Source: Oncomelania hupensis
Lineage: Eukaryota > Mollusca > Gastropoda > Littorinimorpha > Pomatiopsidae
Reading direction: 5' to 3'
Assembly: GCA_036898135.1 (NCBI GenBank)
Contig: CM072526.1
Location: forward strand, 10,095,226-10,159,225
DNA: 64,000 nucleotides
Part shown: positions 1 to 11,810 of the stretch, in pieces
Position numbering within the stretch: position 1 is the first letter of the stretch
Layout: each line of letters opens with the position of its first letter
Program-made: the position numbers and the translations under genes
Notes under the pieces: model-generated
Told to the model about the DNA's origin: nothing
The model's input: only the letters and a program-made list of their open reading frames with translations
The model's database searches: none

Positions 1-13
1 AGAGAGAGAGACA

Positions 14-46
<33 letters not shown>

Positions 47-1822
47 AAGGGAAAGGCAAAAAAAAAACCCGAAAATCAACTTTATTAAATGTCCGATACA
101 TTATGGCGAAGTTAGTAGATAATTTTGGAGAAAATAAAAATAAATATAACATAGTGTCAACCACAAACACTATCCTTTGTACCCAGGCTTCCGTAATTTG
201 TTAATTTCTAACCTTCAAGTTCAAGCTGAATTATATTTTTCAATTTCGTATTTTATTTTTAGATATCTGTTAAATGCAGAATTTTCCATCGTTAAGTCAG
301 CTAAAGATCACATCCGGTACATTCACCAACATTTAGATCTCGGCATGTGTATGCTGTTTTTGTACAGTAGTTAACTGTCACTATGTGGCAGTGTTAGCTT
401 AATGCAGTTGCCAACACTATGCGGAGATTGTGGTCAGTGACCTTAATCAGTTTCAAGTTCATGCAAGTATGGACACTTATGTACAAAGTAACACTATCAT
501 AATAATATAAATAAATGTAAAAGTCAGAAATATTAACTAATAAAGAACTTTCTGGATTCAAATTTTAAATATACTTACTTTCTGATTGCTTTCCAGGCGA
601 ATTGTAAACCTCAGAATTTCCAGAACATTCTAAAAAAGAAAAAAATCCATAAGTACTCAATGACTGTCAAATTAATGACTGACAAATGTGGCAGTGTTAG
701 CTTAACACAGTTTCTTACAAACACTATATGGACATTGTGGTCAGTAACCATAAACTACTATTGTTTATTTATTTATTTACATATTTACATCTGACAATGT
801 TGTTCATACAAAATGGCATGCCTCTCCCTTTAGTCGTCGGTTGGTGAATGGACCCTGAATTTCACCAACACTATGTGAATGGTTGTGTATTCTGTTTTTG
901 TTCAGATGTTTACTTTCACTGTACCACTACTAGTAGTATAGGAGCAAAATGAGCATGTGATTTTCCTACACATTTCATTATCATACTCATAGCAATAAAA
1001 TATATTTTTAAACTGTGGAAGTATATCTAACTGGTGTTTAAAGTTATTTATGCTTGGTGCATTATTAAGTGAAATAGCTAGATTAGTCCAGTTAGTAACA
1101 ACTCTGCTAGAAAACAAAAACTTCATATTTTAGTATTGGAATGCTGAATAAATACTTTTCCTTCCAACATTCATGTAAAGAAAAAACAAACATCAGAACT
1201 GATAATTAATTTGAATTAACCAACGTGATTCTGAATCAACAATGGAAGGAAACAAAGTAGAATTAGATCTAGAACAGTGCTGTCAGTAGAAGAGGGATGG
1301 AGACGCAGCATGCCATGAAAGTGGCACTAGCTTCAATGGACTCTCCACAGAAAAAGGGAAGAAAAAATGTTGAATTTTCACTGACACTAGCATCCATGGT
1401 TTTCTCATAATAATGGCACAAATACATAAGCACTCAAAGTAAATAACTAACAAACGAAAAATCAACTAAAGCACAGCAACTTACCAGCGGCTCTTTTCAA
1501 TTCAAGATGGCGACTTGTGCACACTTGTTTTCAAAAACTAGTTCCCTCTCTCTCCTTAGTGTGTGATTTCACGTCTACTTTTTACAGCACAAATGCTGCC
1601 GTGATACACACACGTGTGTTAAGGGTCGTGTGTGACCATCAATGAATTTCCCGCGTTATGCTGCCTAAACCAATCACAGCTCGGATTATAATTTATGCAT
1701 ATTTTAGAGGTTAGGGAGTTCAAAAATCGCAATTGTGCATTATGCGGTCGGCAGCATAAAGAGCGAGGCAGCATAACGTGAGTGTGTAACCATACGATTG
1801 GCAGCCTAACGGAGTCAACACA
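1..1822. repeat. Left arm of a giant inverted repeat
   Basis: Read in reverse complement, this stretch matches 5285 to about 8548 almost base for base once the Helitron at 6116-7532 is removed. Anchors are the poly-G/AG run at 1-48 against the poly-C/TC run near 8473-8540, and the inner end 'taacggagtcaac' against 'gttgaccccgtta'. The arms differ by scattered substitutions, so they are not an exact assembly copy. The arm contains a weak internal duplication (around 374-445 and 690-750). It may continue beyond the window start. No coding frame in it looks real; the mirrored short frames in the two arms are shadows of the repeat. Confidence 0.9.
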
Positions 1823-1828
1823 AACGCC

Positions 1829-1831
<3 letters not shown>

Positions 1832-1866
<35 letters not shown>
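1832..1866. repeat. (AC)n microsatellite
   Basis: A dinucleotide run just inside the left arm of the inverted repeat; a short TG run sits at the mirrored position (about 5269-5281) next to the right arm. Confidence 0.95.
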
Positions 1867-1868
<2 letters not shown>

Positions 1869-1892
1869 GAATCCTTTTAAACCACCACACTA

Positions 1893-2290
<398 letters not shown>

Positions 2291-2548
2291 GTCCAAGCCC
2301 AGAATGCGCAAAATGTTTCGTTTTGCTTTTTTGGGTATCCAAAATAATTTTTACTGCATCGGAAAGATAATAATTTACTCTATCACATATCCAAAATGTA
2401 AAAAAAAAATATCGCAGAACAAAGTTATTGAGCATTTATTACCTAGCCGTGTACTATGGCATTCCATTTGTAAATCAGTTATTGCTTGCTTTGTAAGGCC
2501 AAAAACGAGTATGGCAGATAACTGACAAAATAGCTTCCCCCCCCCCCA

Positions 2549-3870
2549 ATTTGATGTGCATGATATTTAAGACCTACTATTTCAAAAAAGCATGGTAGCC
2601 TATCCTATCCTGTCCCGTAACCCGAAGGTCGTAGGGGCACCACAGATGATCGTTTAACCAGCATACTCCATCTTTCTCTGTCCTCAGCAGCCCTGATGGC
2701 TTCGCTCAGTGTCAAACCAGTCCATTCTCGAATGTTGTCCTCCCACCTCTTTTTCGGTCTCCCTTTTCTTCTACCTCCTTGCACTGTGCCTTGCAGAATA
2801 GTCTTTGCAAGGCCTGATGATCTGGTGACGTGGCCATACCACCGAAGTTTCCGTTTCTTCACCACTGTTAGCAGGTCATCATGTTGTCCAATAGCTTGTG
2901 TGATGGTCTGTCGGACTTCGTCGTTGGTGATGTGTTGGGTATAGGAAATGCCCAGAAGTCTTCTGTAGCACCTCATCTCCATGCTTTGTATTCTTCGTTG
3001 GAGATCTGCTGTGAGGGTCCATGCTTCGCAAGCATATAGGAAGATGGAGATGACCAGAGAGCGCAGCAGTCTTACTTTGGAATGTAGACTGATGGTTCTG
3101 TCTTTCCAAATGGGCTTCAACCTTGTCAGGGCAGCAGTTGTTTGTGCGATCCTGGAGAATGGTAGCCATTAAAAAAAAATATGGCGGCCATTCTCAAGAT
3201 GGCCGCCATGCCGATTAAACTCTTGTTCTACAATATGAAGTATACGACCAAGATTTCGACCTACAAGCGCCACATTTGGTATACATGATACTTAAGACCT
3301 ACTCTTTTAGAAAAGCTCAGAGGCCGTTAACAGAAAAAATATGGCGGACATTTTTCAAGATGGCCGCCATGCCGATAACACTTTTGTTCTACAATAATTA
3401 TGGAGTATGAGATCAAGATTTCGACCTACAATCACCAAATTTGGTATACACGATACTTAAGACCTACTCTTTTACAAACGCTCGGTAGCCATTACCAGAA
3501 ACAATATGGCGGCCATTTTTAATGTTGGCCGCCATGCTGATTATACTCTTGGTCTACAATATAAAGCATGAGAAGATTTTCCCCTATAAGCACCAAATTT
3601 GGTATGTATGATATTTAAAATCTTTTCTTTTATAAAAGCTCGGTAGCCATTAAAAAGAAACAATATGGCGGCCATTTTCAAGATGGCCATAATGCCGATT
3701 ATACTCTTGTACTATACTATGAAGTATTAGACGAAGATTTTGCCTTACAAGCACCAAATTTGGTATACCTGTGACTTAAGACATGTTTTTTTTTTAAATC
3801 CGAGTAGTCATTACAAAAAGAAATATGGCGACCATTTTTCAAGATGGCCACCATGTGGATTACACTCCTA
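2549..3870. repeat. Degenerate ~160-bp tandem array with a hairpin in each unit
   Basis: Five visible unit starts (about 3174, 3333, 3499, 3657, 3820) give periods of 158-166 bp; a further partial unit lies left of the RTE insertion at 2549-2600. Each unit carries 'atggcggccat', a spacer of about 8 nt and then its complement 'atggccgccat', followed by a conserved block around 'tttggtatacatgatactta'. The first units keep perfect arms and later ones decay. The array lies inside the large inverted repeat. No protein is encoded. Confidence 0.8.
2601..3158 (-). mobile_element. RTE-type LINE, 5'-truncated copy
   Basis: On the minus strand this is the 3' end of the same LINE that is complete at 28.7-32.07 kb. 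It encodes the end of the RT open reading frame (from the MKPIWKDRTISLHSKV region to the terminal RPSGYGTG) and ends in the same short TATCC/GGATA tail. It sits inside the ~160-bp array and is flanked by the 9-bp direct repeat ATGGTAGCC (2592-2600 and 3159-3167), a convincing target-site duplication. The frame is still open, so the copy is fairly young, but it is only about 0.56 kb and cannot be functional. Confidence 0.92.
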
Positions 3871-4310
3871 GTCTATAATAAAAACTACGTAATTAATAAA
3901 GAAATAATAGTATATACATTAAACAAACACATTTTTTTAAAATTTACAATGCCATAAATTAAGTGATGGAAGTAACATTCTTATGCATTGTTTGTAATCT
4001 GAAGAAGAGCATAGATCGAAAATTCATTTGTCTTGTATTGTTGTATAATTAAAAGTATCTTTGATATTTTTTTGTTGTGTTCATGACTTCTACTAAAGAA
4101 TCTATTCTTTAGCTTATCGAAATCGCTCTATACAAATAATTAATTGTTTACAGTCTTGCTTCCATTCTTTATATAGAATTATTTATTGCGAAAAATGCTA
4201 TGGTTTTGGCCTTAAAATGCAAACTATCAATTGTTTTACAAACGGAATGCCATAACCATTCTGTACTTGAATCAGCACTAGAAAACGTTTCATTACACGA
4301 AAACAAACTT
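3870..4310. other. AT-rich spacer, nothing recognised
   Basis: AT-rich sequence between the hairpin array and the decayed Cys-rich gene. I see no long frame, no RNA gene and no clear repeat here. Confidence 0.5.
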
Positions 4311-4989
4311 TTAGATCTCAAAGCTATTGTCATTCATGTCTTCTTCCATTTCTTCTTCCTCTTCCTTTTTCTCTTCTTCTTCCTCTTCTGTGTACTTCAT
4401 GACGTTTAAGCAGATTTCACCTCGGCATTCTCCACATCCAACAGTGCAGACCAATCCATGTCGTCGGTATGAACACCTGGTTGACGCACAGTCAGTTCTG
4501 CAATTGCAACGCACAAGGTTTAGAAGATGGTCTGGTGCACTGGTTCCTCTCTTGCTACAAAACTCCAGCAACCTACCTTTGAATTCTAATGTTCTTATAG
4601 GTGTCAGTTGATAATGATCATGCTTTGATCCTTTTTTCCCCTTTGCTTCCATTGTCACAAAACAAGCACTTTGGACCCAAACCACTGGTGCCTGAAGCTA
4701 TGTTCAGTCCAGACAACCTGTGTTTTCGAGGTGATGGTGACTGATTCAGCTTGCTCATAGCTTTTTACACATGGTGCTTGTTTGTGAATGTTTGTCTGCA
4801 AACAGCATGTACAAGATCTCCAGGAACTGCGTGTATGTATACTTTCCTCTGTTTACTAGCTTTGTTAATAGAATCACATCCTTTTTGTATTAGCGTCACG
4901 TTTTCTTTTTTTACAAAGCCTTTCTTGCAGATGATGCATACTTCATCTTCATCTTCCTCGTATGCAATAACTTCATTTGGTTCCTGCAC
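4311..4989 (-). pseudogene. Internally deleted gene with two Cys-rich ends
   Basis: On the minus strand, 4989-4765 encodes an N-terminal segment with a C-x2-C pair (VCIICKKGF) and, about 40 residues later, H-x3-C (VHAVCR), a pattern I associate with repetitive, mobile-element-like proteins in invertebrate genomes. The frame then shifts; a following segment reads KCLFC before stops appear near 4630. From about 4570 a C-terminal Cys cluster is open: C-x1-C-x3-C-x4-C-x8-C-x3-C-x2-C-x4-C, reminiscent of tesmin/CXC clusters, then an acidic tail of Glu and Lys. The middle of the protein is missing, so this looks like the two ends of a larger gene joined by deletion. It lies centrally in the giant inverted repeat, so it may be the remnant of that element's own gene. 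Family and function are not established. Confidence 0.5.
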
Positions 4990-5143
4990 AAATTTATATC
5001 AAATGGTAATCGATCTAATTTTTTCCGGATTATAACACTCAAAACTTTTACAAAGATGACAACATAGGTGGTATTAGTACACCAGTTTGATATTATAGTT
5101 TATACTCTCATACCGCAGATTAATATCAATAACTATTCTGTCA

Positions 5144-5148
<5 letters not shown>

Positions 5149-5238
<90 letters not shown>

Positions 5239-5265
5239 TATATATATAGATATATAGATTTATAT
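5149..5265. repeat. (TA)n microsatellite
   Basis: A dinucleotide run of about 115 bp, slightly interrupted by GATA at its end, lying just inside the right arm of the inverted repeat. Confidence 0.95.
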
Positions 5266-6547
5266 ATATGTGTGTGTGTGTGCGTAGGTGTTGACCCCGT
5301 TAGGCTGCCAATCGTATGGTTACACACTCACGTTATACTGCCGCGCTCATTATGCTGCCGACCGCATAATGCAATATTGCGATTTTTGAACTCCCTAACC
5401 TCTAAAATATGCATAAATTATAATCCGAGCTGTGATTGGTTTAGGCAGCATAACGCGGAAAATTCATTGTACGTCACACACGACCTTTTACACACGTGTG
5501 TGTATTCCGGCAGCATTTGTGCTGTAAAAAGTATACGTCAATTCACACACCAAGGAGAGAGAGGGTGGCTAGTTTTTGAAAACAAATGTGCACAACTCGT
5601 CGCCATCTTGAATTGAAAAGAGCCACTGGTAAGTTGCTGTGCTTTAGTTGATTTTTCGTTTGTTAATTATTTACTTTGAGTGCTTATGTATTTGTGCCAT
5701 TATTATGAGAAAACCGTGGATGCTGTCAGTGAAAATTCAACATTTTTTCTTCCCTTTTTCTGTGGAGAGTCCATTGAAGCTAGTGCCACTTTCATGGCAT
5801 GCTGCGTCTCCATCCCTCTTCTACTGACAGCACTGTTCTAGATCTAATTCTACTTTGTTTCCTTCCATTGTTGATTCAGAATCACGTTGGTTAATTCAAA
5901 TTAATTATCAGTTCTGATGTTTGTTTTTTTCTTTACATGAATGTTGGAAGGAAAAGTATTTATTCAGCATTCCAATACTAAAATAGGAAGTTTTTGTTTT
6001 CTAGCAGAGTTGTTACTAACTGGACAAATCTAGCTATTTCACTTAATAATGCACCAAGCATAAATAACTTTAAACACCAGTTAGATATACTTCCACAGTT
6101 TAAAAATATATTTTACTAGTGGTTTTTGTACCCTGGCAAGCCAGGGTACACAGGTTGCTGTTTAAAATGTAGACAGAGAGACAATTGTTGTCTGCGAGTT
6201 TCATTTGGACGATGATACCTCCCCATATCCCCCTTGATACCTCACCATACCCCCCCCTCTGATATCTCCCCGTCCCCCCCATGATGCCTCATCATACCCC
6301 CTTGATACCTCCCCGAACCCACTTGATACCTCCCCATAACCCCTTGATACCTTTCGTACCCCCCTTGTAACCTACCTGTACCCTCCTTGATACTTCCCCG
6401 TTGATCGTTTCGCAGGTATGGATGAAAGGAATCGACCATCACCATACCCCCTTATATATACCCGTATCCCCGTTATGCCTACCCATGCCCCTTTAAACCT
6501 ACCCGTAGCCCCCTTTTACCTACACGTACCACCTCATCCCGATCCTT

Positions 6548-6568
6548 GATAATAATAATAATAATAAC

Positions 6569-6626
<58 letters not shown>

Positions 6627-6731
6627 TTGAATAATTCAAATAGAAATCATAAAAAACGCCAAGGTTTTAAAATAAAATTTGATATAAGATATTATAATTA
6701 TAATAATAATTATTATTATTATTAGTTTATA

Positions 6732-6803
<72 letters not shown>

Positions 6804-6824
6804 GTACCACCCCATCCCGATCCT

Positions 6825-6895
<71 letters not shown>

Positions 6896-7006
6896 TTGAA
6901 TATAGAATAATACAAATAGAAATCATAAACACCAAGGTTTTAAAAGAAAATTTGATATAAGATATAATATTATAAATAATATCAATAATAATAGTAAATA
7001 ATAGTA

Positions 7007-7084
<78 letters not shown>
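6548..7084. repeat. Four (AAT)n blocks inside the Helitron
   Basis: Long AAT runs at about 6548-6625, 6727-6800, 6828-6894 and 7012-7084 separate two near-copies of a segment around 'caaggttttaaaa'. This looks like a local duplication of a SINE-like tail with microsatellite growth. Open frames through it are repeat artefacts. Confidence 0.85.
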
Positions 7085-7085
<1 letters not shown>

Positions 7086-7157
7086 TTAAAGGTAAAAAGC
7101 CTAAATTAAAAAGAAAAATATCCATATTGTAGTGGAAAAAAAATAAAAAAAAAATAT

Positions 7158-7237
7158 GGCCCGCGACGGATTCGAACTTGGGTCGCCCTTAACGTTAGGC
7201 GAAGGTGTTACCAACTGAGCTATCAATACTTCGTACC
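7158..7237 (-). repeat. tRNA-like SINE head carried by the Helitron
   Basis: On the minus strand the stretch reads like a degenerate tRNA: A box region TAGCTCAGTTGGTAACAC, anticodon-arm region TTCGCCTAACG resembling tRNA-Val(AAC), and B box AGTTCGAATCC about 35 nt on. D and T stems do not pair fully, so a functional tRNA is unlikely. On the same strand it is followed by a T-rich linker and then (ATT)n, as expected of a tRNA-derived SINE with a trinucleotide tail. Confidence 0.6.
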
Positions 7238-8472
7238 AAAACAATAAATTTTTTGGTCTATATGGGAAAACATGCTGAAACCTCAATTTGATTTTTAATG
7301 GAAGCGCGCGGAATGAGGCTATTGCAGTTTGTGGACATTTTGTTTATTTATTTATCTCAGAAACGGTTAAACGTTCGGTAAGGAAATGTCGGCTATAACG
7401 ATTTCGCTGGTTTTGAGCACACAACAGGCCCATTCCCAGCGGCCAGCACCTGCCCAGATCAGCGTCCATACCGGACAAACTTTATAGTAGTGGCGAAGAA
7501 GGACTTCCGGCTAAGCAATTTATATATATAGATTGCTATGAGTATGATAATGAAATGTGTAGGAAAATCACATGCTCATTTTGCTCCTATACTACTAGTA
7601 GTGGTACAGTGAAAGTAAACAACTGAACAAAAACAGAATACACAACCATTCACATAGTGTTGGTGAAATTCAGGGTCCATTCACCAACCGACGACTAAAG
7701 GGAGATGCATGCCATTTTGTATGAACAACATTGTCAGATGTAAATATGTAAATAAATAAATAAACAATAGTAGTATATGGTTACTGACCACAATGTCCAT
7801 ATAGTGTTTGTAAGAAACTGTGTTAAGCTAACACTGCCACATTTGTTAGTCATTAATTTGACAGTCATTGAGTACTTATGGATTTTTTTCTTTTTTAGAA
7901 TGTTCGGGAAATTCTGAGGTTTACAATTCAACTGGAAAGCAATCAGAAAGTAAGTATATTTAAAATTTGAATCCAGAAAGTTCTTTATTAGTTAATATTT
8001 CTGACTTTTACATTTATTTATATTATTATGATAGTGTTACTTTGTACATAAGTGTCCATACTTGCATGAACTTGAAACTGATTAAGGTCACTGACAACAA
8101 TCTCCGCATAGTGTTGGCAACTGCATTAAGCTAACACTGCCACATAGTGACAGTTAACTACTGTACAAAAACAGCATACACATGCCGAGATCTAAATGTT
8201 GGTGAATGTACCGGATGTGATCTTTAGCTGACTTAACGATGGAAAATTCTGCATTTAACAAATATCTAAAAATAAAATACGAAATTGAAAAATATAATTC
8301 AGCTTGAAGGTTAGAAATTAACAAATTACGGAAGCCTGGGTACAAAGGATAGTGTTTGTGGTTGACACTATGTTATATTTATTTTTATTTTCTCCAAAAT
8401 TATCTACTAACCTCGCCATAATGTATCGGACATTTAATAAAGTTGATTTTCGTGTTTTTTTGCCTTTCCCTT

Positions 8473-8540
<68 letters not shown>

Positions 8541-8599
8541 CTCTCTCTATATGTCTCTCTCTCTCTCTGTCTATCTCTCTCTGTCTCTCTCTTTATTAA

Positions 8600-9132
8600 C
8601 AAAGAGACCGTGCAGTTTATTAAGGTGGCTGTAATGAACTCGTACTGTCAGTTAAAAACAGGGGTTGTTAGACCGTATCAAGCATTTATTGATTGCACAG
8701 TACAGGACGGGAATACACCACCGACCACTTAGTTTTTTGTTTTTTTTTAGAATTCTGCTTGCTTATGACAGTAAAGCATTTAATTTTATATCCGTAACAT
8801 TGTCACATTGTTGCAATAAATAAAAAGTTTCACCTGACTGCTAAATACTTGGAAAATGTTATATTGATATTCACATCTAAACTAGTAAATATAATTAATT
8901 ATCCGACAGTTTCATTGGCTGCACCTAGAAAGTAGAAAACCTGTTGATTGTGCTTCGAAATATCTCCACATTATATCTTAAAAACTCTTGAAGCTATGGA
9001 TTTATCCCTAGTGGACACCCTCTTTCACCCCCACACATCCTCCCTATTTTCTTCCTCCCACCCCACACAATTTACTAATTACGGTCGGTTGTAAAATATT
9101 ACCACAGTTGGGCTTTATATAGTAAACAAGTA
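8600..9132. other. Spacer, nothing recognised
   Basis: No convincing gene, RNA or repeat seen between the TC-rich end of the inverted repeat and the next terminal-inverted-repeat element. Confidence 0.5.
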
Positions 9133-10387
9133 CAGGGGCGTCGCACGGTCCAAAATATTGGGGGGGGGGGGGCAACCCTGTCGACGGGGAGGTGGGGGGG
9201 GGGGGGGGCTGACAAGCGGGACGCACCCTGTAATATATCCTCGTACCTTCATCCAACTGAAAGACTGAGAGTAAAAACATTTAATTATTTATGTTCTTCT
9301 TTACTGAAAATACAAGATTCGTTTCCAGAAACTACAAATACATGATTAGCGAGATGTGATAATGATTAAAACCAGGAAACACGAACATTAATTACCTGCC
9401 GCAAGATCATCTAGGTTGAAATTGTGTCTTCTCTATAAATCACAACTCGTTTTGCATATTGCATACATATAATGACCAAACACTTCCACTACCAGTTTCA
9501 GAAAATCAGTCAATTGATCAATTTGTTTTACTAGGGCGTATATTACTCGCAGTTTCTTTAAAGCAAAGTACTGTCAGTCTGAGTGCCTTTTTGTCTTGGT
9601 GATCACAGATGATCTTACTAGTAGTCCATGAACAAAATCTCAGCTAGTTCAGTCCACAAACATGGGAGATCTATTCGCGGACACATAAACAAACAAAACA
9701 AACAAACAAACAAACCAAGTGAAACCTATAATGGGGGGTGGGGTGTGGGGGTGGTGGTGTAATAATCAAAGCAGTCAAGCCCACGTTATCTGTCCCCAGA
9801 AAAGCGAACGGGTCCTTTTTTTCCCCTTTTGCGATCAAAGCACGTGCACGTGTAGGCCTATCAACAAACTAAATCTAAATTAAAAAATATCGCGCACCTC
9901 AACTATTTATTGACACTTGCACATTCACCCTTATCTTACTCATTTTACAGACTAAAGTAAATAATTGATATCAACAAACCTGGAAAACAGACGATTCCAT
10001 TGTTTTGTTAATTTTGCTCTTTGCGTGATGAAATGACACTTCTTTCAAACAGCGAAAGCCAGCTCTGCTGCCCGGTGATTGCGTTAGCGCCACGAAATAT
10101 TTTGTTGTGAAACACCGGCACATGCTAATAGATTATTGTAATATTATTTCGTACGTTAGCCCTTTACACTACGGTTTAAAAATATGGTGATTTTTTTAAT
10201 TATTGATTCTTCCCGCCTTCCTCTATCGATTGAAATCTTCTTCTTCTTCTTCTTCTTTTCTTCTTTCTCTCTCTCTTTCTTTTTTTTTTTTGGCCAATTA
10301 TTATTGGGGGGAGGCAGGTGCCCCCCCTCCCCCCCTCCCCCCTCCCCCCTCCCCCCCCTCCCCCCCCCCCCGTGTGCGACGCCCCTG
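9133..10387. mobile_element. 1,255-bp DNA transposon-like element with 14-bp terminal inverted repeats
   Basis: The ends are a perfect 14-bp inverted repeat, CAGGGGCGTCGCAC (9133-9146) and its complement (10374-10387). AAGTA flanks both ends directly (9128-9132 and 10388-10392), a possible 5-bp target-site duplication. The subterminal zones are unusual: long G runs after the left end and long C runs before the right end. The CAGGGG terminus resembles hAT-type ends, but an 8-bp duplication expected of hAT is not seen. No transposase frame is present, so it would be non-autonomous. The interior also holds an AAAC run near 9690. Confidence 0.65.
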
Positions 10388-10412
10388 AAGTAACATTTGG
10401 GTTTTTCTGCAG

Positions 10413-10621
10413 AGCATCCAACCAGGCGTCCATGGAGTAAAGAGGAAGTAGCAGCTTGTTATCGACAGTTGGGTCGCTACATTCACCTCCACACCTTACC
10501 TGGTAAAGCTGTTATAGAAGACTGCCTTCAAAAAGAACCTGTTCTCAGGCACATAACTTGGAAAAACATCAAAGATTTTGTAAGAAATCGGGCCACAGCA
10601 ACAGCTAACGCAGCTAGATAA
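10413..10621 (+). CDS. Terminal exon with a SANT/Myb-like segment
   Basis: A splice-acceptor-like tract (TTTTTCTGCAG, AG at 10411-10412) leads into an open frame beginning EHPTRRPWSKEEV and ending at a TAA. The 69-residue segment has the spacing of Trp and basic residues (RPWSKEE, KIE-like middle, HITWKNIKDFVRN) that I associate with a C-terminal segment shared by many repetitive hypothetical proteins of fish and invertebrates. No upstream exon is visible; the TIR element ends only 25 bp upstream. It could be an orphan exon of a host gene or a relic of a mobile gene. Function unknown. Confidence 0.4.
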
Positions 10622-10639
10622 AAACACTGTGTACAAACT

Positions 10640-11480
10640 CTGTGTATGAGGGACTCGATTCTTTTCAGTCACAACTGCACTGCTTCAGAAACTTCTAGAT
10701 GCCAAACTCTGGATTTTTGAGACTGATGGTCCACTACTGCTCCATTGCAGCTCTCCAAAAATAGTGTGATGTGATTCCTCATGTTTTAAGTACACTAAAC
10801 CTTTTCACTGGTAAAGACTTCATGCACTAAATGGCTGCGTGTATGCACTGTGTAGACAACCTTTGATGACAGCGTGGTTTTGTGGAACAATTTGTAATGT
10901 AATGTAGAACGTCGTTTGAAACCAATTACTGAAAATTCTGTGACCAAGGCAATTGCCTGTATATGAATGGCACCAAAAATGACCCATGTAGCATCAAGTG
11001 GTATGTGTGAAAGATCCCTACTATTTTTTAGGTTTGTGAAACTGAGAACTATATTTTGAACTGCAGAACTGTGCCGGTAGAAACGGTCAAGCAGCCTAAA
11101 TTGTGTTTGCAAGTTGAAATGTTCGAGCAAACACTTTCACTTTCCTTCGACTTGTTTGTCGACCTTGGCAAGAAAGGAAAATTCAGAAACTTTATTGGCT
11201 TTGGAGTGAAGAGAGGTGAGAGAGAATACCATGGACATGTACATTCCGATCATTTATGTGGTGTTCAATCACACTGTGTAGCAGAGTTAGTAGGCCTGCG
11301 TCTCCACTACCTCTACCTGCCAACTGTAGATATTTCTACAGTCCTGATTCAGACTCATTATTTTTACCTTAGCTATTGAGAAGTAGGCTATAAAGAATGT
11401 TAGAATATAACTAGTGGCAAGGAAAAAACAGTTTGTACATGGAAAAGTATTCGTTTTTATTTACTTTTATCATGACCAGC
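10640..11480. other. Unassigned region
   Basis: Contains a 107-codon plus-strand frame (11056-11379) with no recognisable motif, and nothing else I can support. Confidence 0.4.
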
Positions 11481-11487
11481 CGGGGAG

Positions 11488-11695
11488 GTTGTGGAGACAT
11501 AAGCCCACTAGCTCTGCTATGCATATAACTGGGTGATTGCTGGAGACATAGGCCCACTAGCTCTGATGCATGTAACTGGGTGATTGGTGGAGACATAAGC
11601 CCACAAGCTCTGATGCATGTAACTGGGTGATTGGTGGAGACATAGGCCTACTAGCTCTCATATGCATGTAACTGGGTGATTGGTGTGCTTGCACG
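11488..11695. repeat. 47-bp minisatellite, about 4 copies
   Basis: Repeats of a unit containing 'ctgggtgattggtggagac' and 'agctctgatgcatgtaa', with small indels between copies. Confidence 0.85.
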
Positions 11696-11810
11696 TAAGT
11701 GATGTGTGTGCTTGTGCGCATGCATTTTTTTCTTGTTGTTTTTTTATTAAATATTATAATGTGAATATTTTTTATAATTGATTCAAATAGGATTTTTGGA
11801 TAGTAAGCAA

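Larger units (their letters stand above)
6116..7532 (-). mobile_element. Non-autonomous Helitron, 1,417 bp
   Basis: On the minus strand the element starts 5'-TCTATATATATAAA and ends ACCACTAG-3'. A perfect 11-bp hairpin (TGTACCCTGGC / GCCAGGGTACA, 6127-6150) lies 11 nt inside the 3' end. It is inserted exactly between A and T: host sequence GCAA | TAAAAT is uninterrupted in the other arm of the inverted repeat (995/996). TC start, CTAG end, subterminal hairpin, A/T target and no target-site duplication are the diagnostic Helitron set. There is no Rep/helicase gene, so it depended on another element. Inside are a degenerate CCCTTGATACC repeat (about 6215-6540), several (AAT)n runs and a tRNA-like head. 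Confidence 0.93.
5285..8548. repeat. Right arm of the giant inverted repeat (split by a Helitron)
   Basis: Reverse complement of 1-1822, interrupted at 6116-7532 by a Helitron. The outer part ends in a TC-rich run (8483-8590), which blurs the border; sequence beyond about 8600 has no visible partner because the left arm runs into the window edge. Confidence 0.9.
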
